In this document: positions 33,680 through 41,874 of the stretch, piece after piece
Layout: the number at the start of each line of letters is the position of its first letter
Numbering within the stretch: position 1 is the first letter of the stretch
NCBI GenBank assembly: GCA_910585075.1
Contig: CAJUED010000026.1
Span: forward strand, 1-52,945
Length of the DNA: 52,945 bases
From: an uncultured Lachnospiraceae bacterium
GTDB taxonomy: Bacteria > Bacillota > Clostridia > Lachnospirales > Lachnospiraceae
Reading direction: 5' to 3'
Notes under the pieces: model-generated
What the model was told of the DNA's origin: nothing
What the model saw: the letters and a program-made list of their open reading frames with translations, nothing else
Database searches by the model: none
Program-made: the position numbers and the translations under genes

Positions 33680-35536
33680 TTATTTTGTCTTAACGCTTAC
33701 ATTCTTTCCGGAAAATGCAATCCCAAATTTCAAAATATGCCGGATTTCATCTTCCTTCATTTCAGCATCATATCGCATTTCATCAATCTGAACCAACGCT
33801 TCATCGGCAAGCCCGGCAAGAGCTTCCGTATCCATATCCTTTTTCCACTTAAGCTCCATAATGATTCCAGGATACCTGTCTTTTCTCGGAAGCAAGCTGA
33901 TATCATATCTTCCATCCCCGGATTCTCTGTTGGATTTAATCTTATACTGGTTATCCATCAAAGCAATCAGTCCAAGAACTAATCCATGATAGAAACCTTC
34001 CGCACCGGCATCATAGAAGCTTATGGATTTATCCATATACTCAGCGATAGCTTTCTGCAGCTTCTTATAATCATTTGCATAAAGACTTTCTGCAATCTTA
34101 TTAGCAGTAGTTCTTGCAATAGCCCCAATCTGTAACAAGTGTGACAAAATCTCACTTTTATAAACAGCAGCTATTTCCCTGTTCGGAATAGATACTTCAC
34201 ACAGATAAGAACCATCCGCCTGCAGCTCTTTCTTCGGTGTTTTCAAATATCCTGCAACCAATAGCAAACTGTAAATATTTGCCGGATCTTCTGAAAGTGA
34301 TCTGTAAACAACATTCTGATCGATTTTGGCGATAACTCTTTCCCCCTGTAACAGAGAATGCAATCTCTCTGTTATATCATCAGTAGCTGCCTTCAGAACA
34401 TCTTCAAGGATTTCATTCTTTCCGGTATTTACCCAATAGGCCTGCGGAATACACCCCCTGGATATATAGTTAATCACTGACCAAGGATTATAGATTTCCG
34501 TACCACCAAACAAATATCCATCATACCAATCCTTCAGCTCATCTTCCTTTTCAGATACTCCATAGTAACTAAGCAACTCTGACACTTCCTCTGCGGTAAA
34601 GCCAAAGTAATTATCATAGTCTTCATCCATCACAGAATTTACAGTCAAGTTGTTTAATCCACTAAAAATACTTTCCTGCGCAATTCTAAAAATACCCGTC
34701 AGGAATCCATATGAAAGATTCTTATTATCCTTGAAAGCTCCTGAGAAAAAATTTCTCATAAATACAACTATTTCATCATAAAAATCCTTGGAATAACCTT
34801 CCTGAATAGGTGTATCGTATTCGTCAATAATAATGATCGGTGCTTTATCATAATGAGTTGCAAGCATTTTTGACAACCTTTCAAGAGCCACCGTAAGCTC
34901 AACCTCATTTGCTGTACTATCAAGAATCTTTAAAAAATATTCCTTCTCGTACTTTGAAAGCTTATCGCTTTTTAACAGCTCCTGATGTCTTCCATATTCT
35001 TCTTGGAGAAGCCCCTTGATCTTATCCATTGTTGCTTCCCAGGTATCAAACTTTACATCCTTAAAGGTAAGAAATACAACCGGATAATTTCCCTGGTGCG
35101 AACAATATGCATCACCACATTTCCAAATGGCTTTATCTCTAAAATACTTTGAGGTATCTTCCTCTGATATTTCAAAAAAGACTCTGAGCATATCCATGTT
35201 CAATGTCTTTCCGAACCGTCTTGGTCTTGTAAACAATGAAACCAATGGTTTCCGATCAAGAAACTCCTTAATCAGCATCGTCTTATCCACATAGTAGTAT
35301 TCTGACTGTGCACGCACATAATCTGAAATACCAATCGGCAGTGATCTCAGTTCTGCAGGCTTCTTAATATATCTTCCGGATGAAATCCTTCCATCCACAG
35401 GTTTCTCTGCATCATCAGGAATTTGCCAGCTCTTTCCAACCTTTATCGCTCCCGGAATCTTTCCTGTCTTACAAAAGGTTGTAATTGTACGCTCTGTCAC
35501 ATTCCAAACAGATGCCATTTCCTTACAGGTTTTCAT
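33680..35536 (-). CDS. AAA-ATPase-like protein with PD-(D/E)XK nuclease domain
   Basis: The start is MKTCKEMASVWNVTERTITT at 35536: CGGAG lies 9 nt upstream, while it touches the in-frame ATG at 35545. The 618-aa protein begins with a MerR-like helix-turn-helix (residues about 1-45, ending VGKSWQIPDDAEKP). The AAA-ATPase_like domain follows, with the family's degenerate Walker A RPRRFGKTLNMDML and Walker B PIIIIDEYDTPIQ. The C-terminal nuclease domain has GDGRYDISLLPR and GIIMELKWKK (Asp, Glu-x-Lys). This family is widespread in gut Firmicutes and Bacteroidetes and is mobile, with no settled function. A clean promoter lies upstream. Confidence 0.87.
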   Translation of the reverse strand: MKTCKEMASVWNVTERTITTFCKTGKIPGAIKVGKSWQIPDDAEKPVDGRISSGRYIKKPAELRSLPIGISDYVRAQSEYYYVDKTMLIKEFLDRKPLVSLFTRPRRFGKTLNMDMLRVFFEISEEDTSKYFRDKAIWKCGDAYCSHQGNYPVVFLTFKDVKFDTWEATMDKIKGLLQEEYGRHQELLKSDKLSKYEKEYFLKILDSTANEVELTVALERLSKMLATHYDKAPIIIIDEYDTPIQEGYSKDFYDEIVVFMRNFFSGAFKDNKNLSYGFLTGIFRIAQESIFSGLNNLTVNSVMDEDYDNYFGFTAEEVSELLSYYGVSEKEDELKDWYDGYLFGGTEIYNPWSVINYISRGCIPQAYWVNTGKNEILEDVLKAATDDITERLHSLLQGERVIAKIDQNVVYRSLSEDPANIYSLLLVAGYLKTPKKELQADGSYLCEVSIPNREIAAVYKSEILSHLLQIGAIARTTANKIAESLYANDYKKLQKAIAEYMDKSISFYDAGAEGFYHGLVLGLIALMDNQYKIKSNRESGDGRYDISLLPRKDRYPGIIMELKWKKDMDTEALAGLADEALVQIDEMRYDAEMKEDEIRHILKFGIAFSGKNVSVKTK

Positions 35537-35575
35537 CAATGCCATCTCCGATCAACATCAATCTTCTTGCCGCTA

Positions 35576-35604
35576 ATTATAAACGTTTTTCGGAATAATA
35601 TCAA
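35576..35604 (-). promoter_or_regulatory. Promoter of the AAA-ATPase/nuclease gene
   Basis: On the minus strand TTGATA (35599-35604), a 17-bp spacer and TATAAT (35576-35581), 40 bp upstream of the start. Confidence 0.75.
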
Positions 35605-35629
35605 TTATATTTTGATTTCTTTCCGAAAA
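35587..35629. promoter_or_regulatory. Inverted repeat spanning the AAA-ATPase gene's -35 region
   Basis: TTTTCGGAA (35587-35595) and TTCCGAAAA (35621-35629) are perfect 9-bp inverted arms on either side of the -35 box. This fits a regulator site, perhaps for the gene's own N-terminal helix-turn-helix. Confidence 0.5.
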
Positions 35630-35819
35630 TTATCATCCACGTCTCCCATTTCGCGATTTTGCACAGGTTTTCCAGGATGCAAAAGACACTGCACCACATG
35701 CTAAATCATTGGAATCCAACCTCCGCCATCAGGATTATAACACGTTTGTGTCCTATGCCAAAACCTTCTGAAGGTCGGAGTTCATTGCCTATCTGTCGGA
35801 TTAGTCCCCTATTAGGGAT

Positions 35820-35880
35820 GCTTTTTGTTACTCTTTTGTTGTACCTGCAAAATTCTGTTGCACTGCAACACATCCATCAA
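35820..35880 (-). repeat. Integrase arm-type-like motifs beside the integrase remnant
   Basis: On the minus strand tandem strings GTGCAACAGAATTTTG, GTACAACAAAAG and AGTAACAAAAAG follow the integrase stop. Similar strings (GTGTAACAAAAG, GTGCAACAAATTTTG) occur at 37670-37705 downstream of lysS. They resemble end repeats of integrative elements. Confidence 0.4.
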
Positions 35881-35890
35881 GGACTCTTTC

Positions 35891-35995
35891 CTAAAAAATG
35901 TGTAGATTGCGTGATAAATTTTCGATTGCTTCTGTTTTCTTCATATCAGTAGCTTCAGCGTAAATATCCAATATCATTTCAATATTAGCGTGTCC
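35891..35995 (-). pseudogene. Tyrosine recombinase (integrase), C-terminal remnant
   Basis: The frame GHANIEMILDIYAEATDMKK, then TEAIENLSRNLHIF with TAG, matches the end of phage/ICE tyrosine recombinases (LGHANI.TTMDIYAEAT...K.E..ENL). The active-site Tyr position lies in DIYAE. Everything upstream of GHANI is lost, so only the last 34 codons remain. Confidence 0.75.
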
Positions 35996-36041
35996 CTTTC
36001 TGTTTTTGCATCTGCCATAGTTTCAATCCTTTCTTTTACAT

Positions 36042-36070
36042 AAAAAAAGACAATCCTATCCGACTGTCTT
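36042..36070 (-). terminator. Terminator of the Rpn-family gene
   Basis: On the minus strand AAAGACA and TGTCTTT form a stem followed by seven T, 86 bp after the stop codon at 36156. Confidence 0.75.
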
Positions 36071-36155
36071 TCTCTCTGAAAACAGAAAAAACAACGAACC
36101 GATTTATGAAAATCCTGTTCACTGCTTTACTGTATTTGTTATTAAGTTTCTTTGA

Positions 36156-37121
36156 TTATGCCAATACCGGCTCTGCTCTCTCAATGATAGCTTCTACTTC
36201 CCTAACACTCTTTTCAACAATTTCTGCTATCTGTTCAGATGTATAGCCTTTCTTGTGCATATTCATAATTACGCCTGCTAAGGCATTATCCGTTGCTTTT
36301 TCCCTGATTCCCTGCGACAAATTACACATAGCGCTCACGTCCTCTCTTATTCTATCATCTACCGCAATACTGTACTCACTCTCCATAATCCCTAATTTTT
36401 CATCAACGGAAAGTTCCATTGACAAAAGCGTACTCAGCAGGCGGTGCAGCTCATATTTATCATCATGCTCCGGAAGTTCATTTGCTATACCAATCAGGAC
36501 AATATTCAGCAGGTCAAGCCCGCCTTTCCACTGATAAGAGCCTAACAGCTTCTCATCCGTCAGATGGATATAATCCATGCTATTCTCCTTCATGTTCATA
36601 CACACCCAAATAGAAAATACACGTTTTATGTCATTATAGTTCGTCTTAACAAAATCTCTTTCCTTTTGTGAGGAAACAAGGCGGCTTACATAGAATACTG
36701 CCCGGTTCAGGATATGGTAGTTTGTCGGTTCGTCTTTCTGCGCTTCGATATTAACAATCACTTGTGAAATACCGTCTTTCATGCGTACATAAAAAATAAT
36801 GTCAAACCGGATAAGCCCTTCGTTAATTTCCGCATTTTCCGTATTCAACCCGACAATCCGCTGCCCCTTTTTTAATCCATCGTCAAATGGTATTTTGTCA
36901 TCATTCGTCAGCCCCGGCTCTACCGGAACCACACCGATAAAAGGCTCTCCCTCGATGTATGACACGACATCTTTCGGGTTCATTCCCTGAAACTCATCAA
37001 CCGTCTTTACCAGTATATGTGCCAGAATACTCTTATTTCCCAACAGGTGTTTTGCCCTTTCATCGTACTGTGCATCTTTATCCGCCGCATTTACCGCTTT
37101 TTTTTCTGTGTCCACAGCCAT
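36156..37121 (-). CDS. Rpn-family recombination-promoting nuclease / PD-(D/E)XK transposase-like protein
   Basis: This 321-aa protein starts behind AAGGAGGTCT. The N-terminal nuclease domain contains IRFDIIFYVRMKDGISQVIV followed by NIEAQKD, the Asp...Glu-x-Gln core of the PDDEXK_2/Rpn family. A helical middle (KGGLDLLNIVLIGIANELPE) and a C-terminal helix rich in Glu (GYTSEQIAEIVEKSVREVEA) follow. RpnA-like proteins of E. coli promote recombination. Here it lies alone between an integrase tail and lysS, as expected for a mobile gene. The frame is intact. Confidence 0.82.
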   Translation of the reverse strand: MAVDTEKKAVNAADKDAQYDERAKHLLGNKSILAHILVKTVDEFQGMNPKDVVSYIEGEPFIGVVPVEPGLTNDDKIPFDDGLKKGQRIVGLNTENAEINEGLIRFDIIFYVRMKDGISQVIVNIEAQKDEPTNYHILNRAVFYVSRLVSSQKERDFVKTNYNDIKRVFSIWVCMNMKENSMDYIHLTDEKLLGSYQWKGGLDLLNIVLIGIANELPEHDDKYELHRLLSTLLSMELSVDEKLGIMESEYSIAVDDRIREDVSAMCNLSQGIREKATDNALAGVIMNMHKKGYTSEQIAEIVEKSVREVEAIIERAEPVLA

Positions 37122-37555
37122 AGACCTCCTTTTGTATATTCGCCGGAAACGCCAAATCTTTTCTCATAGGTATATGACCTCGCGTTCATTATAACCCGGA
37201 TTTCCTGCAAAATCAATCAGCACTTTTTAGATAACTGAATGATTATAACTAAATTACATAATTTTTTTATCCTTATGACGCTACATCCCTTCCCTGATAA
37301 TGGCAGGAAAGGACAGTACTGCGGCTCATTCCGCAGGTCATGTTCACAAGGGCATTTCCATAGTCCGTATTTTGCCTTTTACGTTCCACCACCCCGTCAC
37401 GTCCGAAAACTGTATGTCCATCCCCCCACTCCGTCAAGCATCATAATCTTCTACTCCCATTCCGGAAGGTGCATGTGTGTGTTGTTGGCGCTCTGCGCCC
37501 CTGCTCTTAACGCTGTGTTTGTCATAATGCTTTCCTCCATTCTGAATTTTTTGAC
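37122..37555. other. Gene-poor stretch upstream of the Rpn gene
   Basis: No gene is supported with confidence. On the minus strand GGAGGAAAGCATT precedes an ATG opening a 24-codon frame (MTNTALRAGAQSANNTHMHL), then a stop. It may be the start of a broken gene. Confidence 0.35.
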
Positions 37556-37659
37556 CATAACAAAAAGGACATCTCTCTAAAATTTCTCTTAGAAAAATGT
37601 CCTTGTAGGTACAAATATTTGATTGGATTCGCACAACCATGAACGTACATCAGGGTATT
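37556..37659. repeat. 104-bp direct repeat, copy B
   Basis: It differs from copy A (28018-28121) at 6 of 104 positions. It carries the same minus-strand frame ending in CPFCY and the AAGGACAT/ATGTCCTT hairpin. It lies 86 bp from the lysS stop. Confidence 0.85.
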
Positions 37660-37745
37660 ATTCCGTATTATTCGTTCAAAATTTGTTGCACTTTTGTTAC
37701 ACTATGCGGATAATAAGTGGCTGAAACCCTTGAAAACACTGGATT

Positions 37746-39257
37746 TTATTTGTCCAACGACTTCATCGTCGGGAAAAGCAACACATCGCGAATCGCCGGT
37801 GAATTCGTCAGCAGCATCACCAGTCTGTCAATTCCATACCCAATTCCGCCTGTAGGAGGCATACCAATCTCCAGTGCATTTAAGAAATCCTCATCCGTAT
37901 GGTTGGCTTCCTCATCCCCTTGGGCAAAGAGTTCTTCCTGAGCCCTGAACCGTTCTCTCTGGTCAATGGGGTCATTTAACTCGGAGTAGGCATTGCACAT
38001 CTCGCGCCCCGTAATAAACAGCTCGAAGCGCTCCACGTAATCCGGTTTATCCGGTTTGCGCTTGGTAAGCGGAGAAATCTCCACCGGGTGGTCTGTGACG
38101 AAAGTGGGCTGAATCAGATTTTCTTCCACAAATTCTTCAAAGAACAGGCTCAAAATATCACCCTTGGTATGCCTGTCCTCATAATGAACTTCCTTTTCAT
38201 CCGCCAGCTTCTTAGCCGCAGCGGTATCGGGAACCTCGTCAAAATCAATGCCTGTGTATTTCTTCACAGCATCTATCATAGTCAATCTCTCAAAAGGCTT
38301 TCCCAAATCTATCATATGTTCCCCATAAGGAACCGTGGTTGTCCCACATACTTCCTGTGCCACATAGCGGAACATGTTCTCCGTCAAGTCCATCATCCCA
38401 TTGTAGTCTGTGTAAGCCTGGTACAGCTCCATCAGCGTAAACTCAGGGTTATGTCTTGTGTCAAGGCCTTCGTTGCGGAACACACGACCAATCTCATAAA
38501 CCCGCTCAAGGCCCCCAACAATCAGGCGCTTTAAGTACAGTTCCAAAGAAATACGCAGCTTCACATCCTCGTCCAGGGCGTTAAAATGTGTCTCAAAGGG
38601 TCTTGCCGCAGCTCCGCCCGCATTGGATACCAGCATAGGTGTTTCCACTTCCATAAAGCCCTGATCATCTAAGTATCTTCTGATACTGGAAATGATTTTT
38701 GAACGCTTTACAAAGGTCTCCCGCACCTCATCATTTACGATAAGGTCCGTATATCTCTGGCGGTAGCGGATGTCCGTATTGACCAGCCCATGATATTTTT
38801 CAGGTAAAATCTGTAAGCTCTTGGAGAGCAGTGTGATTTCGGAAACACGGATGGATTTCTCCCCCTTTTCCGTGCGGAACACTTCTCCCTTCACGCCCAC
38901 GATATCGCCTCTGTCAAACTTCTTAAAGCCCGCATATTCTTCCTCGCCGATATTGTCACGGGCCGCATAAAACTGAATGTCGCCCGACACGTCAAGAATA
39001 TTGCCGAAGGACACCTTCCCCATAACACGCTTTGCCATGATACGGCCTGCCACAGAGACGGACTTTCCCTCCATTTCATCGAAATTATCTTTGATTTCTT
39101 TACAGTGATGTGTCACGTCATATTTTGTAATCCGGAAGGGGTCTTTTCCCGCTTCCTGCAATGCTGCAAGCTTTTCTCTCCTTACCTTCAAAAGCTGTCC
39201 TAAATCTTGCTCCTTCGGCCTATTTGCCTGGGCTGCGTTGTTTTGCTGTTCTGCCAC
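37746..39257 (-). CDS. lysS: Lysyl-tRNA synthetase, class II
   Basis: It charges tRNA-Lys. The start is a GTG at 39257 behind AAGGAGGG. At 503 aa it is full length. After a polar N-terminal extension comes the OB-fold anticodon domain (VSVAGRIMAKRVMGKVSF). The class II catalytic core has motif 2 in FRNEGLDTRHNPEFTLMELY and motif 3 in GIGYGIDRLVMLLT. It follows greA and dusB in the order common in Firmicutes. The 87-bp repeat lies directly in its leader, 12 bp upstream of the start. Its 3' side borders the mobile region. Confidence 0.96.
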   Translation of the reverse strand: MAEQQNNAAQANRPKEQDLGQLLKVRREKLAALQEAGKDPFRITKYDVTHHCKEIKDNFDEMEGKSVSVAGRIMAKRVMGKVSFGNILDVSGDIQFYAARDNIGEEEYAGFKKFDRGDIVGVKGEVFRTEKGEKSIRVSEITLLSKSLQILPEKYHGLVNTDIRYRQRYTDLIVNDEVRETFVKRSKIISSIRRYLDDQGFMEVETPMLVSNAGGAAARPFETHFNALDEDVKLRISLELYLKRLIVGGLERVYEIGRVFRNEGLDTRHNPEFTLMELYQAYTDYNGMMDLTENMFRYVAQEVCGTTTVPYGEHMIDLGKPFERLTMIDAVKKYTGIDFDEVPDTAAAKKLADEKEVHYEDRHTKGDILSLFFEEFVEENLIQPTFVTDHPVEISPLTKRKPDKPDYVERFELFITGREMCNAYSELNDPIDQRERFRAQEELFAQGDEEANHTDEDFLNALEIGMPPTGGIGYGIDRLVMLLTNSPAIRDVLLFPTMKSLDK

Positions 39258-39269
39258 CTTTAACCCTCC

Positions 39270-39356
39270 TTATATCATAAATCTTCGATTTATGATCGCC
39301 ATTCACCGCTCGTCGAGCACGCAGGCATGCTCGCCTCGCTAACGCTCATTATATCA
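39270..39356 (-). repeat. 87-bp structured repeat, copy 2, in the lysS leader
   Basis: Read on the minus strand it starts TGATATAATGAGCGTTAGCG and ends ATGATATAAGG, joining the lysS ribosome binding site. The terminal hairpin is ATCATAAATC/GATTTATGAT. See copy 1 at 32023-32109. Confidence 0.85.
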
Positions 39357-39445
39357 AGGTTTTTATCCTGCAGGGCTTTTCCTTTCAGACCGTTTTCAAA
39401 AATCTAATCCTTGAAGTATTGTCCTTTCAGGCCTTTGCCCTTTTT

Positions 39446-39934
39446 CTACTGGTTATTTGCTCTTTGAATCTCTAAAACTTCATACTGAAATGTTCCTGCC
39501 GGTGTTTCCACTTCCACAATATCACCCATTTTGCTCCCGATCAAAGCCTTTCCTACAGGTGATTCATTGGAGATTTTACCCTTTAAACTGTTTGCCTCTG
39601 TGGAGCCCACAATTTTGTACTCCAGCTCCTCGTCAAACTCAAGATCCCGTATTTTTACCAGACAGCCGATATTAATCTTGTCAAGGTCAACCTCATCCTC
39701 CACAACAACTTCAGCGTTCTTTAAGATTTTTTCCAGTTCTTCAATTCTGGCCTCAATGTCGCGCTGTTCGTCCTTGGCTGCATCGTACTCTGCGTTCTCG
39801 GACAAATCCCCCTGCTCTCTGGCCTCTTTAATTTTCTGTGCCACTTCCTTACGCTTTACCACTTTCAGGTCATGAAGCTCGTCTTCATATTTCCGCAGTC
39901 CTTCGTAAGTAAGTATGTTCTTTTTTTCTTCCAT
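39446..39934 (-). CDS. greA: Transcription elongation factor GreA
   Basis: GreA rescues backtracked RNA polymerase by stimulating transcript cleavage. The 162-aa protein has the N-terminal coiled coil with the tip acidic residues in REQGDLSENAEYDAAKDEQR, and the C-terminal FKBP-like domain (EYKIVGSTEANSLKGKISNE, SPVGKALIGSKMGDIVEVET). Typical length and the dusB-greA-lysS context leave little doubt. Confidence 0.95.
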   Translation of the reverse strand: MEEKKNILTYEGLRKYEDELHDLKVVKRKEVAQKIKEAREQGDLSENAEYDAAKDEQRDIEARIEELEKILKNAEVVVEDEVDLDKINIGCLVKIRDLEFDEELEYKIVGSTEANSLKGKISNESPVGKALIGSKMGDIVEVETPAGTFQYEVLEIQRANNQ

Positions 39935-39961
39935 TGCTAATCGTCCTTCCCTTTTCTATTT

Positions 39962-40771
39962 CTACAAATTTTGGTATCGGTCAATGACCGCTGCTTTTCT
40001 GTAAGAATTAACGTCCGTATTATAACCATTTTTTACCGCAGTGTCAAGAAATTTAAGCGCTGTGGCCAGGCTTATATGCCCATTTCCCTTCGTGCCATAT
40101 CTTCTTTCGGCATCATGGGGCTCGTCATGCAAATTCTGTTTGAAAGAGTCCGGGCCATCCTCCTGCAGGTCCAGCCAGGGCATGTCTTTCACTCTGCCAT
40201 AGTCCCGCACCATTACAATTCCAAATTCATCATAAAGATATTCCTCCAGCCCTTCGGACAGGCCGCTTTCCTTTCCTCTGAAAACCACCTGCCTTATTCT
40301 TGGCAGATAGGGGCACAGAAGCGACTCGGCCAGCTCCAACTCCCGCTCTCCGCCTTCATCCGGCAGAGAAACACATATCCTGTCAAAAGGCCTTTGGCGG
40401 TAAAGGTATGCTGCCAAAAGCTCCGGCAAAACCTGATCCCGGCCCCCGTTAAGCCCCGGCTCCATCATATGCTCCCGGCAGTCAAAAGCCCTTTCGGCCC
40501 GCAGCTGTGCCTCCTCCAAAAGGCGGCCGGCGGTATCTGCTTTCCAGCTTTTGGGTTTTCTTCCAAACAGCGTCTTTCCGCCATACTCAGGCAGCAACGC
40601 GAAGTATACCTGCAATTTTTCCGCTGCTGTGCGCCCTTCTCCCAGGAGATAGGGGAATTCTCTCGAAAGTTTTTTGACGGGAAGCCCGTTTTTTTTTAAT
40701 TTTCGTCCATCCCAGGGGCAGGCGTCATATGCAATTCCCATGTAGAATAACTTTTTATAATTGGTTTCCAT
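39962..40771 (-). CDS. Unknown protein (269 aa) between dusB and greA
   Basis: I do not recognise this family. The start METNYKKLFYMGIAYDACPW has only a distant AAGGG, so the start is uncertain. The protein is soluble, Arg- and Glu-rich, with RPFDRICVSLPDEGGEREL near the middle and YDEFGIVMVRDYGRVKDMPW later. The GLNGGRDQVLPELLAAYLY and PYLPRIRQVVFRGK strings suggest an alpha/beta fold with a helical N-terminal half. No catalytic motif is evident. Its place in a translation/transcription cluster gives no firm clue. Confidence 0.7.
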   Translation of the reverse strand: METNYKKLFYMGIAYDACPWDGRKLKKNGLPVKKLSREFPYLLGEGRTAAEKLQVYFALLPEYGGKTLFGRKPKSWKADTAGRLLEEAQLRAERAFDCREHMMEPGLNGGRDQVLPELLAAYLYRQRPFDRICVSLPDEGGERELELAESLLCPYLPRIRQVVFRGKESGLSEGLEEYLYDEFGIVMVRDYGRVKDMPWLDLQEDGPDSFKQNLHDEPHDAERRYGTKGNGHISLATALKFLDTAVKNGYNTDVNSYRKAAVIDRYQNL

Positions 40772-40822
40772 GGAAAAGCATATGTATCCCTTCTTATTTC
40801 TATTCCCGAAAGATGTAAAAGT

Positions 40823-41818
40823 TCAGTCTTCGGCTTCACCGTTACCGAAAATACCATTTACCGTATTTTCAAGTTCTTCGAAGGTCTCCACCGCATTGAT
40901 ATTCCTCCGCAGAGCCGCTGAGTTTGGATATCCTGCGGTATACCATCCAATATGTTTTCTCATTTCCCGAACCGCAGTATACTCACCCTTTACCTCAAGG
41001 GCCATTTTTGCGTGCCGCAGGATCGTATCCCGCACCTCAAGGTCCGGTACTTTAAAATCCCTCTCCCCGGTTTCCATGTAATGAAGGATTTTCCGGAATA
41101 TCCATGGGTTCCCCCGGCAGGCTCTGCCCACCATAACGCCGTCACAGCCGGTTTGTTCAAGAAGGGCTTTTGCGGAAGGCCCGTCCGTCACATCCCCATT
41201 TCCAATCACCGGAATGGACACTGCCTGCTTTACCCTGGCAATGATGTCCCAGTCCGCCTTTCCCGAGTAGTACTGCTCCCTGGTCCTGCCGTGAACTGCA
41301 ACAGCGGCTGCGCCGCATCCTTCCGCGATTCTTGCAATCTCCACGGCATTTACCATATCCTCCTGAAAACCTTTGCGGATTTTAACTGTCACAGGCTTTT
41401 TGATGGCCCGGACGGTTTTCGTTATAATTTCCTCCACCAGTTTTGGATTTTTCATAAGGGCGGAGCCTTCCCCGTTGTTCACCACCTTGGGCACCGGACA
41501 GCCCATGTTGATATCCAGAATGGAAAAGGGTCTTTCCTCTATCCGTTTTGCCATTTCGCTGATGATTTCCGGGTCGGAACCGAAAAGCTGCAGGGAAGCA
41601 GGCTGTTCCCCCGGCGCAATCTCCATCAGATTCTCCGTATTTTTATTATGGAAAAAAATGGCCTTGGCGCTGACCATTTCCATACACACAAGCCCTGCTC
41701 CCTGTTCTCTGCACAGCAAACGAAATGGCAGGTCTGTTACACCTGCCATAGGAGCCAATATGAACGGATTATCCAAAACCACATTTCCAATCTGCAGCTT
41801 CTTTACCGTATCTGCCAT
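40823..41818 (-). CDS. dusB: tRNA-dihydrouridine synthase B
   Basis: This FMN enzyme reduces uridine in the tRNA D-loop. I favour ATG at 41818 (MADTVKKLQIGNVVL); a TTG four codons upstream is also in frame. The TIM-barrel signatures are clear: LAPMAGVTDLPFRLLCREQG, DINMGCPVPKVVNNGEGSAL with the catalytic Cys, VHGRTREQYYSGKADW and VMVGRACRGNPWIFR. The C-terminal helical domain includes MRKHIGWYTAGYPNSAALR. The length of about 331 aa is normal. Confidence 0.94.
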   Translation of the reverse strand: MADTVKKLQIGNVVLDNPFILAPMAGVTDLPFRLLCREQGAGLVCMEMVSAKAIFFHNKNTENLMEIAPGEQPASLQLFGSDPEIISEMAKRIEERPFSILDINMGCPVPKVVNNGEGSALMKNPKLVEEIITKTVRAIKKPVTVKIRKGFQEDMVNAVEIARIAEGCGAAAVAVHGRTREQYYSGKADWDIIARVKQAVSIPVIGNGDVTDGPSAKALLEQTGCDGVMVGRACRGNPWIFRKILHYMETGERDFKVPDLEVRDTILRHAKMALEVKGEYTAVREMRKHIGWYTAGYPNSAALRRNINAVETFEELENTVNGIFGNGEAED

Positions 41819-41874
41819 ATTTTCCGCCAACCTTTCGTTTTTATTCTTTTTCCATTATGCAAAAGTCCATTTGT

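Noticed and set aside
37434..37640. 68-codon minus-strand frame covering repeat copy B.
   Set aside because: Only the part inside the 104-bp repeat is shared with copy A; the rest differs completely, so it is more likely a repeat with a chance extension than a gene.
39258..39445. Possible T-box or lysine riboswitch before lysS.
   Set aside because: There is no T-box sequence, specifier loop or lysine-riboswitch core; the gap is filled by the 87-bp repeat.
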